Assembly: GCA_963830485.1 (NCBI GenBank)
Contig: CAWHNE010000025.1
Span: forward strand, 51,587-115,586
Length of the DNA: 64,000 nucleotides
Reading direction: 5' to 3'
Source: CAIWHR01 sp963830485
Lineage (GTDB): Bacteria; Pseudomonadota; Gammaproteobacteria; Burkholderiales; Casimicrobiaceae
The translations under genes and the position numbers were made by a program. This document shows positions 9,468 to 17,236 of the stretch, one piece after another; within the stretch, counting starts at the first letter, position 1; each line of letters starts with the position of its first letter. A model generated the notes under the pieces. It worked only from the letters and a program-made list of their open reading frames with translations, made no database searches and was not told the origin of the DNA.

Positions 9468-11321
9468 ATGCAGCGCAAGCTGACCGCAATCCTGTCCGCC
9501 GACGTCGCCGGCTACAGCGGCCTGATGGAGGCCGACGAGGCCGGGACGCTCGAACGGCTCAAACAGAACCGGGCCCGGATCTTCGATCCCTGCGTCGCCG
9601 CCCAGGGCGGGCGTGTGGTCAAGCTCATGGGGGACGGCGCGCTCGTCGAGTTCGGGAGCGTGGTCGCAGCCGTCGACTGCGCTCTGGCGATCCAGGAGGC
9701 GACGGCGCGCGCCGATCCGGACCGCGCCGAGGCATCGCGCATCCGCTACCGCATCGGCATCAATCTGGGCGATGTCATCGTCGAGGGCGACGACATCTAC
9801 GGCGAGGGCATCAACGTCGCCGCGAGGCTGCAGACGCTCGCCCCGATCGGCGGCGTCGCGGTCTCGCTTACCGTGCGCGACCAGGTGGCCGGAAAGGCGT
9901 CGTGCACGTTCGAGGACCTGGGCGAGCACTCGGTGAGGAGCCTCGAGCGCCCGGTGCGTGCATTCGCGGTGCACGCGATCGAGCGCCAGGAGCAGAAGAC
10001 GGGGTCACCGCCCCGGCTTTCCGTCTGCGTACTGCCCTTCGCCAACATGAGCGGCGATCCCGAGCAGGAATACTTCTCGGACGGCATCACCGAGGACATC
10101 ATCACCGACCTGAGCAAGGTCTCCGCGCTCTGGGTCGCCGCGCGCAATACGGCATTCAGGTTCAAGGGCGAGCATGTCGATGCGCCGCAGCTCGCGCGGC
10201 AGCTCAAGGTGAGCCACTTGCTCGAGGGCAGCGTGCGCAAGGCGGGTGGCCGCGTCCGGATCACCGCTCAGCTCATCGATGGTGCGACGGGCGGGCACAT
10301 CTGGGCCGAGCGTTACGACCGCGATCTCAATGACATCTTTGCGCTGCAGGACGAAATCTCGCAGGCGATCGTCGCCGCCTTGAAGTTGAAGCTCCTGCCC
10401 GAGGAGAAGAAGGCGATCGAGCAGCGCGGGACGACCGACCCCGAGGCCTACAAGCTCTACCTGATGGCGCGCCAATACAACATCACCGGCAACTTCGGCA
10501 ACGTCCGCCGCAGCGAAGCGATCATGCGCCTGTGTCGCCGTGCCATCGAGATCGACCCGAACTATGCGCGGCCCTGGGCGATGATGGCCATCGCGCAGAA
10601 CAATTTGCGTTTCTTCCACGGGAGGCAGGGCGACGATGGCCTCGCCGCCGCGCAACGGGCCATCGAGCTCGACGGGAACCTGGCGGAGGCGCATGCAGCG
10701 AAATCAGGGGTCCTTAGGCAAAATGCGCGCTTTGAAGACGCGGCTCGCGAAAACGAGATTGCCCTGCGCCTGGATCCCGAGTCCTATGACGTAAACCTCA
10801 CGGCTGGGCAATTGTGTTACGTGCTGCGCCGGTTGGATGAGGCGATTCTCCACTTCGAAAAGGCCGCCACGATCGTGGAAACGGACTTCCGGTCGGCCGG
10901 CATGCTCGTCAGCTGCTACAACGCGATCGGTGACAAGGATGGCGGACGGCGAGCGGCGCGACGAGCGCTCGAGCGCTGCGAGAAGATCGTGGCCGTCGAG
11001 CCCGACAACGGATCGGCGCTGGGATTCGCCGTCGGGGCGCTTGCCGCGCTGGGCGAGGCGGAGCGCGCCAAGGAATGGGCCGAACGTGCGATTCTGCTCG
11101 ATCCGGACAACGCGAATCTGCGCTACAACTTCGCGTGCACCCTGATCACCGAGTTGCACGAGTACGATGCGGCGCTCGATCTCCTCGGCCCGAGATTCGA
11201 AACCATGCCGATCGAAGTGCTCAACTGGGTCAGGACCGATCCGGATCTCGATCCCGTTCGCGACCACCCGCGCTTCAAGGCCATGCTCGCGGCGGCCGAG
11301 GCGCGGCTCGCGGGCACGTGA
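9468..11321 (+). CDS. class III adenylate/guanylate cyclase with TolB-like and TPR domains
   Basis: A 617-aa cytosolic signalling protein with three parts. Residues 1 to about 170 are a class III nucleotide cyclase domain with the metal aspartates in SADVAGYS and LMGDGALVEF and the GDVIVEGDDIYGEGINVAARL block. Residues from about 183 (SVCVLPFANMSGD, FSDGITEDI) to about 300 form the TolB/FlgO-like region often fused to such cyclases. The rest is TPR helices (ANGQL-, NYARPW-, DNANLRYNFA-type repeats). Output nucleotide and stimulus are not predictable. It lies between palindromic elements inside an otherwise conserved anmK-erpA junction, suggesting insertion. Confidence 0.85.
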   Translation: MQRKLTAILSADVAGYSGLMEADEAGTLERLKQNRARIFDPCVAAQGGRVVKLMGDGALVEFGSVVAAVDCALAIQEATARADPDRAEASRIRYRIGINLGDVIVEGDDIYGEGINVAARLQTLAPIGGVAVSLTVRDQVAGKASCTFEDLGEHSVRSLERPVRAFAVHAIERQEQKTGSPPRLSVCVLPFANMSGDPEQEYFSDGITEDIITDLSKVSALWVAARNTAFRFKGEHVDAPQLARQLKVSHLLEGSVRKAGGRVRITAQLIDGATGGHIWAERYDRDLNDIFALQDEISQAIVAALKLKLLPEEKKAIEQRGTTDPEAYKLYLMARQYNITGNFGNVRRSEAIMRLCRRAIEIDPNYARPWAMMAIAQNNLRFFHGRQGDDGLAAAQRAIELDGNLAEAHAAKSGVLRQNARFEDAARENEIALRLDPESYDVNLTAGQLCYVLRRLDEAILHFEKAATIVETDFRSAGMLVSCYNAIGDKDGGRRAARRALERCEKIVAVEPDNGSALGFAVGALAALGEAERAKEWAERAILLDPDNANLRYNFACTLITELHEYDAALDLLGPRFETMPIEVLNWVRTDPDLDPVRDHPRFKAMLAAAEARLAGT

Positions 11322-11324
11322 ACC

Positions 11325-11363
11325 GGGGACAGGCCACACCCGGGGAAACCGTGGCCTGTCCCC
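11325..11363. repeat. REP-like hairpin after the cyclase gene
   Basis: Arms 11325-11337 and 11351-11363 are exact 13-base reverse complements (GGGGACAGGCCAC / GTGGCCTGTCCCC) around a 13-base loop. The hairpin starts four bases after the cyclase stop. It shares GGGGACAG-CCAC with the 9095-9158 repeat, so the cyclase gene is bracketed by two members of one repeat family. It may also act as a terminator. Confidence 0.8.
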
Positions 11364-11365
11364 AA

Positions 11366-11393
11366 GAAAAACGGGGCCGCCCGGGCCCCGTTC
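11366..11393 (-). terminator. intrinsic terminator of erpA
   Basis: Read on the minus strand, a GC-rich hairpin (AACGGGGCC / GGCCCCGTT) is followed by TTTTTCTT. It lies about 20 bases past the erpA stop, the normal position for a rho-independent terminator. Confidence 0.75.
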
Positions 11394-11413
11394 TCGTGGC
11401 GGCGAGTGCCGCG

Positions 11414-11764
11414 TCAGGCCGAGAAGCTCGACCCGCAGCCGCAGGTCGTCGTCGCGTTCGGGTTCTTGATGACGAACTGCGCGCCTTCGAGGCCTTCGGA
11501 ATAGTCGATCTCGGCGCCGACCAGGTACTGGTAGCTCATCGGATCGATCAGCAGCGTCACGCCGTTCTTCACCATCGCGGTGTCGTCCTCGTTCACGACC
11601 TCGTCGAACGTGAAGCCGTACTGGAAGCCCGAGCAGCCGCCGCCGGTGACGAACACCCGCAGCTTGAGCTCGGGGTTGCCTTCCTCTTCGATCAGCGATT
11701 TCACTTTTTCCGCGGCGCTGTCCGTGAAGACCAGGGGGGCGGGCATCTCGGTCATGTCGTTCAT
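11414..11764 (-). CDS. erpA: ErpA, A-type iron-sulfur carrier
   Basis: The 116-aa product is an A-type carrier that hands Fe-S clusters to apoproteins such as those of isoprenoid synthesis. The three conserved cysteines are visible in GGGCSGF and the C-terminal CGCGSSF. The start at 11764 has AAGGAG five bases upstream; an earlier in-frame ATG at 11797 lacks this. Gene order erpA-bactofilin-DUF6776-argC is typical of betaproteobacteria. A terminator follows at 11366-11393. Confidence 0.93.
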   Translation of the reverse strand: MNDMTEMPAPLVFTDSAAEKVKSLIEEEGNPELKLRVFVTGGGCSGFQYGFTFDEVVNEDDTAMVKNGVTLLIDPMSYQYLVGAEIDYSEGLEGAQFVIKNPNATTTCGCGSSFSA

Positions 11765-11896
11765 GCGTGCTCCTTCGGCGCAGTCACTGGCGCCCATTAT
11801 ACGCCCCCGGGGCGCCGCAACCCCGCCGCCTATAGGGCGGTTCAGGGCTGCGGCCGGAGGCTCGCACCCCCCGGGACCGGATTCCGTGAGGGCGGC

Positions 11897-12304
11897 CTAC
11901 TCGGAGGCCACCCGCTTCAATTCGACCACCGACGATCCACCCGGTTCGCCGTGGTTCAAGCGGCCCTCGATGACCGACCCGACATGCATCTCGAGCGTCT
12001 TGTAGGTGACATCACCCACCACTCGTGCCTTCGGCTGCAACTCGAGATAGTCGTCCGCCGTGATCGGTCCGTGGACGGTCCCGTTGACGACGACGTGCGA
12101 CACGCGGATCTCGCCGTCGACACGGGCCAGCTCGCTGATCACGAGCGTGCCGGGCTCGCCGTCGGTCGAGACCACGTTGCCCTCCACGACGCCGTCGATG
12201 CGCAGCCCGCCCTTGAAGTTGACGTCGCCGTGGACGGTGGTACCGGCGCCGATCAGACTGTCGATGCGCTTCTGCGGCGGGGTGTGTTTCTTGCGATCGA
12301 ACAT
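11897..12304 (-). CDS. bactofilin
   Basis: A 135-aa bactofilin, a cytoskeletal protein that polymerises without nucleotide through a right-handed beta-helix. The repeating hydrophobic/glycine pattern (GTTVHGDVNFKGGLRIDGVV, then VDGEIRVSHVVVNGTVHG, then ARVVGDVTYKTLEM) runs through the middle, with short polar ends. Bactofilins position cell-wall or polar machinery, which suits the neighbouring wall genes. It follows the DUF6776 gene by nine bases in the same direction and is likely cotranscribed. Confidence 0.9.
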   Translation of the reverse strand: MFDRKKHTPPQKRIDSLIGAGTTVHGDVNFKGGLRIDGVVEGNVVSTDGEPGTLVISELARVDGEIRVSHVVVNGTVHGPITADDYLELQPKARVVGDVTYKTLEMHVGSVIEGRLNHGEPGGSSVVELKRVASE

Positions 12305-12313
12305 GGGTCCTCC

Positions 12314-13089
12314 TTACGGGATCGCAAGGGTCCGCGTCGCGCGGGCATTGGCCTGCCCGCCTTCGAAGGCGCGGGCGGTTACCGACCGCACGAGGGCGCC
12401 CGGCGGGACCCGGATTGTCCCTTCAAGCCGCTGATAATACTTGAACTTGAGCCTGAGTGCCGCCGCGGCCTCCGGCTCGTCGTCCGGCAGCGTCAACACC
12501 GTCGGCCGGCCCCCGCCGCCGCCGCCGGAAGGCTGGACCGACGCCTGCAGCGTGAGCGCCCCCTCGAACTCGTCGCGGGGGTTGCCCCCGCGGACGACCA
12601 GAACGCTGTAATGCCAGGCGTCGTCGCGCTCGCGCTCGACGGTGAGCCGGGCGATCGAGAGTCCCCCTGCTTGTTCGAGTCGGCCACGAGCTTCTGCAGG
12701 AACGAGAGCTCCTCCTTGAGCTGCGTGTTCTCGGCCATGAGCTCGAGCGCCTGCTTCGAGAGCGTCGACTGCGCGCCCGCCGTCATCGCGAGCTCGCTCT
12801 CGAGCTGCGAATTGCGCGCGCGAAGCTGTGCAACCTCCGTCTTGAGCTTGCCGTTGTCGGTCTCGAGCGAGGCGAGCTTCGCTTCGACCTCCTTGCGGTT
12901 CCAGCCGCCGAAGATCTGCCCGAAGTCGAAGCCCCACCACCACATCCCGCCGACGACGGCCAGGAGCACGACGGCAACGACGGCGCGCCAAGGCCACGGC
13001 AGGTGCGAGCGCACCGCCATCCGCGGGGCGTCGATGCGGAAATGACGAAAGAACTGGCGCACACGGCGCCATGAGGCGGGCAGCGCCAC
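12314..13089 (-). CDS. DUF6776-type membrane-anchored coiled-coil protein, one frameshift
   Basis: The N-terminal part has a transmembrane helix (AVVAVVLLAVVGGMWWWGF) and a long coiled coil (LASLETDNGKLKTEVAQLRA and onward). The C-terminal part (SIARLTVERERDDAWHYSV to the end) is in another frame. The break is at a G5 run (12663-12667 on the plus strand); one more G gives NKQGGLSIAR and a continuous protein of about 258 aa. Position between bactofilin and argC matches DUF6776 proteins in betaproteobacteria. Function is unknown; a bactofilin-associated envelope role is only inference. Confidence 0.75.
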
Positions 13090-13098
13090 GGGTGGGTG

Positions 13099-14130
13099 CT
13101 ACGGCAGGACGGGAGCCGCGGTGAGGCCCGTCGTCTCCGGCAGCCCGAACATCAGATTCATGTTCTGGACCGCCTGGCCTGCCGCGCCTTTGACGAGGTT
13201 GTCCTGCACGGCGAGGATCACCGCGATGTCGCCGCCCTCGGGACGGTGCAGCGCGATCCGGCAGACGTTGGCGGCGCGGGTCGACCGCGTGTCGGGTTCA
13301 CTGCGGGGCGGCATCACGTCGACGAACGGCTCGCCGGCATACCGCTGCTCGAACAGCGCCTGCAGGTCGACGTCCGATTTGGTGAGCCGAACATAGAGCG
13401 TTGCCTGCATGCCGCGAATCATCGGCACGAGGTGCGGGACGAACACGAGCGACACCGGTCCGCGCGCAGCGCGGCCCAGTTCCTGCACGATTTCCGGGTG
13501 GTGGCGATGGCCGTTGACGCCATACGCCTTGAAGTTGTCGGCAGCCTCCGAGAAGATCAGCCCCAACTCCGCCTTGCGGCCCGCGCCGGAGACGCCGGAC
13601 TTGCAGTCGGCGATCAGGTGCTCGGGATCGACGATCCCCGCTTCGAGCAGGGGCCACAGTCCGAGCTGCACGACGGTGGGATAGCAGCCGGGATTCCCGA
13701 CGACGCGCGCGCGACGCACGGCGTCGCGGTTGAGTTCGGTCAATCCGTAGGCGGCCTCGGCGAGGAGCTCCGGGCACGCATGGGGAATGCGGTACCACTT
13801 CTCGAAGGCCGCGGCATCCTTGATCCGGAAATCCGCCGCGAGGTCGACGATGCGCACGCCCGCGCCGACGAGTTCGCGCGCCTGCGCCATCGCCACGCCG
13901 TGCGGTGTCGCGAAGAACACGACGTCGCAGCCGTCGAGCTTCGCCTGCGCAGGATCGGAGAAGGCAAGTGAGTATCTTCCGCGCAGGCTCGGGAACATGT
14001 CGGCGACCTTCGTCCCCGCGTCCTTGCGCGACGTGATCGCGCGGACGTCGGCCTCCGGGTGCGAAGCCAGCAGGCGCAGGAGCTCGACGCCCGTGTATCC
14101 GGTGCCGCCGACGATGCCGATCTTGATCAT
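13099..14130 (-). CDS. argC: N-acetyl-gamma-glutamyl-phosphate reductase
   Basis: ArgC reduces N-acetylglutamyl phosphate with NADPH, the third step of arginine synthesis. The 343-aa product has the Rossmann GIVGGTGYTGVELLRLL at the start and the catalytic cysteine in GNPGCYPT (Cys 149), followed by SGVSGAGRK and GHRHHPEI. Length is that of the long ArgC form. It is followed by the DUF6776 gene nine bases on. A terminator downstream of rpsI separates it from the ribosomal operon. argH, the last arginine step, is at 17237. Confidence 0.96.
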   Translation of the reverse strand: MIKIGIVGGTGYTGVELLRLLASHPEADVRAITSRKDAGTKVADMFPSLRGRYSLAFSDPAQAKLDGCDVVFFATPHGVAMAQARELVGAGVRIVDLAADFRIKDAAAFEKWYRIPHACPELLAEAAYGLTELNRDAVRRARVVGNPGCYPTVVQLGLWPLLEAGIVDPEHLIADCKSGVSGAGRKAELGLIFSEAADNFKAYGVNGHRHHPEIVQELGRAARGPVSLVFVPHLVPMIRGMQATLYVRLTKSDVDLQALFEQRYAGEPFVDVMPPRSEPDTRSTRAANVCRIALHRPEGGDIAVILAVQDNLVKGAAGQAVQNMNLMFGLPETTGLTAAPVLP

Positions 14131-14208
14131 GGGCTTTCTCGCTCGGGGATTCTAGCACTGCACCCGCGTCATTATGACGACGGCATGGACCTCGATGCGC
14201 GCTCGTTC

Positions 14209-14246
14209 GCGAAAAACACGAAGGCCGCCTCGGGGGCGGCCTTCGC
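14209..14246 (-). terminator. intrinsic terminator of rplM-rpsI
   Basis: On the minus strand a perfect ten-base stem, GAAGGCCGCC / GGCGGCCTTC (14220-14229 and 14235-14244), is followed by GTGTTTTTC. It lies about 20 bases past the rpsI stop. Confidence 0.85.
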
Positions 14247-14263
14247 AAGCGGGAGCGCCAAGC

Positions 14264-14656
14264 TCAGCGCTTCGAGAACTGCTTGCGCTTGCGCGCCTTG
14301 TGCAAGCCGACCTTCTTTCGCTCGACCTCGCGCGCATCGCGCGTGACGAGCCCGGCCTTCGACAGCGTGGGCTTCAGCGCGGCGTCGTAGTCGATCAGCG
14401 CGCGCGTGATGCCGTGGCGTACCGCGCCGGCCTGCCCCGATTCACCGCCGCCCTCGACATTGATCATGATGTCGAAGGTCGCTTCGTGGTTGGTGAGCTT
14501 CAACGGCTGGCGGATGACCATCCTGCCCGTATCGCGCGAGAAGAACTCGTCGGCGGGCTTGTCGTTGACGACGATGGTGCCGGTGCCCTTCTTGATGAAC
14601 ACGCGCGCCACCGCGCTCTTGCGGCGGCCCGTTCCGTAGTAATAGTTACCGATCAT
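14264..14656 (-). CDS. rpsI: 30S ribosomal protein S9
   Basis: A 130-aa S9 with the YGTGRRKSAVARV start, the GESGQAGAVRHGI loop and the very basic C-terminal tail HKARKRKQFSKR that reaches the ribosomal P site. It follows rplM by five bases in the usual L13-S9 operon and is closed by a strong terminator. Confidence 0.98.
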   Translation of the reverse strand: MIGNYYYGTGRRKSAVARVFIKKGTGTIVVNDKPADEFFSRDTGRMVIRQPLKLTNHEATFDIMINVEGGGESGQAGAVRHGITRALIDYDAALKPTLSKAGLVTRDAREVERKKVGLHKARKRKQFSKR

Positions 14657-14661
14657 GGGGG

Positions 14662-15090
14662 TCAGAGGTCGAGGGTTTTGGGTTGCTGCGCCGCGTGCGG
14701 ATGCGCCGTGCCCGCGTAGCACTTGAGCTTCTTCAGCATCCGGTAGCCGAGTGGGCCCTTGGGGAGCATGCCCTTCACCGCCTTCTCGAGCGCGCGGCCG
14801 GGAAACTTCGCCTGCATCTGCGCGAACGAGAGCGTCCGGATGCTGCCGGGGTGGCCGCTGTGGCGGTGGTAGAGCTTGTCGTCGGCCTTGTTGCCGGTGA
14901 CGCGGATCTTCTCGACGTTGGTGACGACGATGAAGTCGCCGGTGTCGACGTGCGGGGTGAAGATCGTCTTGTGCTTGCCGCGAAGGCGGAGCGCGATCTG
15001 GCTCGCGAGCCGGCCGAGCACCTTGTCGGTCGCGTCCACGACGAACCAGTCCCGCTCGACGTCGGCGGGCTTGGCGGATAGGGTTTTCAT
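14662..15090 (-). CDS. rplM: 50S ribosomal protein L13
   Basis: A 142-aa L13, an early assembly protein of the large subunit, recognised by VDATDKVLGRLASQIA, GDFIVVTNVEKIRVTG and the MLPKGPLGYRMLKKLK block. It starts the rplM-rpsI operon. A promoter is visible at 15142-15171, and a short stem (15108-15113 with 15118-15123) lies in the leader between promoter and start. Confidence 0.98.
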   Translation of the reverse strand: MKTLSAKPADVERDWFVVDATDKVLGRLASQIALRLRGKHKTIFTPHVDTGDFIVVTNVEKIRVTGNKADDKLYHRHSGHPGSIRTLSFAQMQAKFPGRALEKAVKGMLPKGPLGYRMLKKLKCYAGTAHPHAAQQPKTLDL

Positions 15091-15141
15091 CGGATGTCTC
15101 GAGCGGGCTCCCGAAACCGGGAGAATTCAGCAAAGTCTTGC

Positions 15142-15171
15142 ATCATAATCGTTTTTCGGCATTCGGGTCAA
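15142..15171 (-). promoter_or_regulatory. sigma-70 promoter of rplM-rpsI
   Basis: On the minus strand TTGACC (15166-15171) and TATGAT (15142-15147) are separated by 18 bases and lie about 50 bases upstream of the rplM start. The leader holds the hairpin CTCCCG / CGGGAG, possibly a target for ribosomal-protein feedback (inference). The remaining bases up to the osmC start at 15391 hold no gene I can support. Confidence 0.65.
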
Positions 15172-15390
15172 GGCGAGGGCGTCCGCGCGGTGTCCGCGCG
15201 GGCGCGTGCTCGAAGCCGTGCCGCCCGAGGAGATTTCGCCTGGGATGCCGCGCCGGAGGCAGGTTGAAACGCCCCGCCCCACGTCCCACAATCAACGGGG
15301 CGAATGCTCCTCGCGGCTGGAAAGCACTCGCTTCCGGCACTCGGAACGGTCCCTCGGTCGCCCCAAGAATTGAATTATACAAATAATATT

Positions 15391-15828
15391 ATGAAAACTA
15401 CGATCAAGTGGATCGACGGCGTCAGCTTCGTTGGCGAGTCGGGCAGCGGGCACGCCGTCGTCATCGACGGGGCGCCCGAGCACGGCGGTCGCAACATCGG
15501 GGTCCGTCCGATGGAGCTGTTCCTCATGGGCGCGGCCGCGTGCACGGCCTTCGACGTCGTGCACATCCTGAGGAAGGCACGGCAGGCGATCGCCGGATGC
15601 ACGGTGGAGGTGGACGCGGAGCGGGCGCCGACCGATCCGAAGGTGTTCACGAAGATCCACCTGCGGTACAAGCTCGCCGGGCGCGGGCTGGGTGAGCGCC
15701 AGGTCGAGCGTGCGGTGAAGCTGTCCAAGGAGAAGTACTGCTCGGCGACGCTGATGCTCGCGAAGACCGCCGAGATCACCTACGAGATCGCGATCGTCGA
15801 GGGCGACGAGATTCCCGATCGCACCTAG
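15391..15828 (+). CDS. OsmC family protein (YhfA-like)
   Basis: The 145-aa product has the OsmC/Ohr fold with the two conserved cysteines in MGAAACTAF (Cys 51) and KEKYCSATL (Cys 117). The lack of other Ohr markers and its neighbourhood next to rplM fit the YhfA branch, whose substrate is not established. Peroxiredoxin-like activity is possible. An AT-rich stretch (AATTATACAAATAATATT) directly before the ATG at 15391 probably contains its promoter and leaves a poor Shine-Dalgarno site. Confidence 0.85.
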   Translation: MKTTIKWIDGVSFVGESGSGHAVVIDGAPEHGGRNIGVRPMELFLMGAAACTAFDVVHILRKARQAIAGCTVEVDAERAPTDPKVFTKIHLRYKLAGRGLGERQVERAVKLSKEKYCSATLMLAKTAEITYEIAIVEGDEIPDRT

Positions 15829-15846
15829 GCGCGCGGAGTCGAAAAC

Positions 15847-16338
15847 CTACTTCGGCAGATCGGCCGGCGACTTGTCCGGCTCGAGCGGCGGCGGCAGGAT
15901 CACGCCGCGCACGAGCACGCCGATCTCGATCGCGTGCCGCGCGCCGCCCTTCGCCTCGACGAACTCGAGCTTGAGCGGCACGTTCGCGCCAGGCGGCAGC
16001 GTCTGGACGATCTCGCGGAGCTCGATCCGGCTGCCGTTGTAGGCGAAGCGTGTTTCCTGCCCGCCGGGAATGTCCGCTTCCTTCACCGGCCGCTCGGTCG
16101 TCGTGCCGTCGGCATTCTGGTCGACGAGCACGATGCCAGCTGACTTGGCGATCGGGGAACTCGCCCCGACCAGCTTCAGCGAGACGTCGGTGCGGATGTC
16201 GACGTAGACCGCCGCGGTCTGATAGCCCTCGCGCACGGGCCGCATCCACGCGTTCTTGAGCGTGATGTCGGAGCCGAGCGCCGGCACGGCGAGTATCGCG
16301 GCGACGATCGTCGCGAGCGGGCGGATGAAGGCATTCAT
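15847..16338 (-). CDS. PCuAC-like periplasmic protein without copper ligands
   Basis: The 163-aa product has a signal peptide ending near ALGS, then the PCuAC (DUF461) pattern: ITLKNAWMRP, a KLVGASSPIAKSAGI segment and a late LPPGANVPLKLEF strand. In copper-binding members a His/Met set (an HEM-type motif and a later HxM) follows the SSP segment. Here that place reads GIVLVDQN and the later site also lacks His and Met. It is therefore PCuAC-fold but probably not a copper(I) chaperone. Its ATG overlaps the stop of the upstream dehydrogenase (ATGA), so the two are coupled. Confidence 0.75.
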   Translation of the reverse strand: MNAFIRPLATIVAAILAVPALGSDITLKNAWMRPVREGYQTAAVYVDIRTDVSLKLVGASSPIAKSAGIVLVDQNADGTTTERPVKEADIPGGQETRFAYNGSRIELREIVQTLPPGANVPLKLEFVEAKGGARHAIEIGVLVRGVILPPPLEPDKSPADLPK

Positions 16339-17213
16339 CGCGGACTCCGCAGCAATCGGATCAAGCTCGACGTGTCGCGCCTGCCGCCGCCCTCCGCCGC
16401 GAGCCGCGCGTAGAACTGGTCGACGAGCGCCGTCACCGGCAGCGTGGCACCATTCGCCCGCGCTTCCGCGATGCAGATGCCGAGATCCTTGCGCATCCAG
16501 TCGACGGCGAAGCCGAAGTCGAACTCCCCGGCGACCATCGTCTTGCCGCGGTTGTCCATCTGCCACGACTGCGCCGCGCCCTTGCCGATGACGTCGAGCA
16601 CCGCGAGGACGTCGAGCCCCGACTTCTCCGCGAAGTGGATGCCCTCGGACAGCGCCTGGATCATGCCCGCGATGCAGATCTGGTTCACCATCTTCGTGAG
16701 CTGGCCGCTGCCGGGGCCGCCCAGCAGCGTCACGGCGCGCGCGTAGCACGCGAGCACGGCTTCGGCGCGCGCGAACGCGTCGGCATCGCCGCCGACCATG
16801 ATCGTGAGCTTGCCGCTCTCCGCGCCCGACTGGCCACCGGACACCGGCGCGTCGAGGAAGCCCACGCCTTTCGGCTTCGCTGCGGAATAGAGCTCGCGCG
16901 CCACCTGCGCCGACGCCGTCGTGTGGTCGACCAGCACGGCGCCGGCGTGCATTGCCGCGAGCGCGCCGTCGGCCGCGAGCGCCACCGCACGCACGTCGTC
17001 GTCGTTGCCGACGCACATCATCACGATCTCGGCGTTCGCTGCGGCGGCCGCGGGCGTCGACGCGGCCAGGCCGCCGTGCTGCGCCACCCATTGTGCGGAT
17101 TTGGCCGGCGTGCGGTTGTAGACGGTGACGCGATGCCCGGCCTTGGCGAGGTGCCCCGCCATCGGATACCCCATCGTGCCGAGCCCGATGAAGGCGACGT
17201 TTCGTGCGTCCAT
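16335..17213 (-). CDS. NAD(P)-dependent 3-hydroxyisobutyrate/tartronate-semialdehyde type dehydrogenase
   Basis: A 292-aa beta-hydroxyacid dehydrogenase. It has the N-terminal dinucleotide motif GLGTMGYPMAGHLAKAG with the NRTP that often favours NADPH, the substrate-binding DAPVSGGQSGAESG, and the catalytic lysine in GSGQLTKMVNQ. Candidate reactions are oxidation of 3-hydroxyisobutyrate or reduction of tartronate or succinate semialdehyde; the sequence alone does not decide. It overlaps the PCuAC-like gene by four bases and follows argH by about 20 bases, so the three may be one transcript. Confidence 0.85.
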   Translation of the reverse strand: MDARNVAFIGLGTMGYPMAGHLAKAGHRVTVYNRTPAKSAQWVAQHGGLAASTPAAAAANAEIVMMCVGNDDDVRAVALAADGALAAMHAGAVLVDHTTASAQVARELYSAAKPKGVGFLDAPVSGGQSGAESGKLTIMVGGDADAFARAEAVLACYARAVTLLGGPGSGQLTKMVNQICIAGMIQALSEGIHFAEKSGLDVLAVLDVIGKGAAQSWQMDNRGKTMVAGEFDFGFAVDWMRKDLGICIAEARANGATLPVTALVDQFYARLAAEGGGRRDTSSLIRLLRSPR

Positions 17214-17236
17214 TGCGGTTCCCGTGTCCGGTCCGG

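Noticed and set aside
9223..9483. Short open frames inside structured element A
   Set aside because: They follow the palindromes, which code for similar residues on both strands, and have no family match or start signal.
15166..15390. An 82-codon plus-strand frame between rplM and osmC
   Set aside because: Arg/Pro-rich composition, no ribosome-binding site, and it overlaps the rplM promoter and osmC leader.
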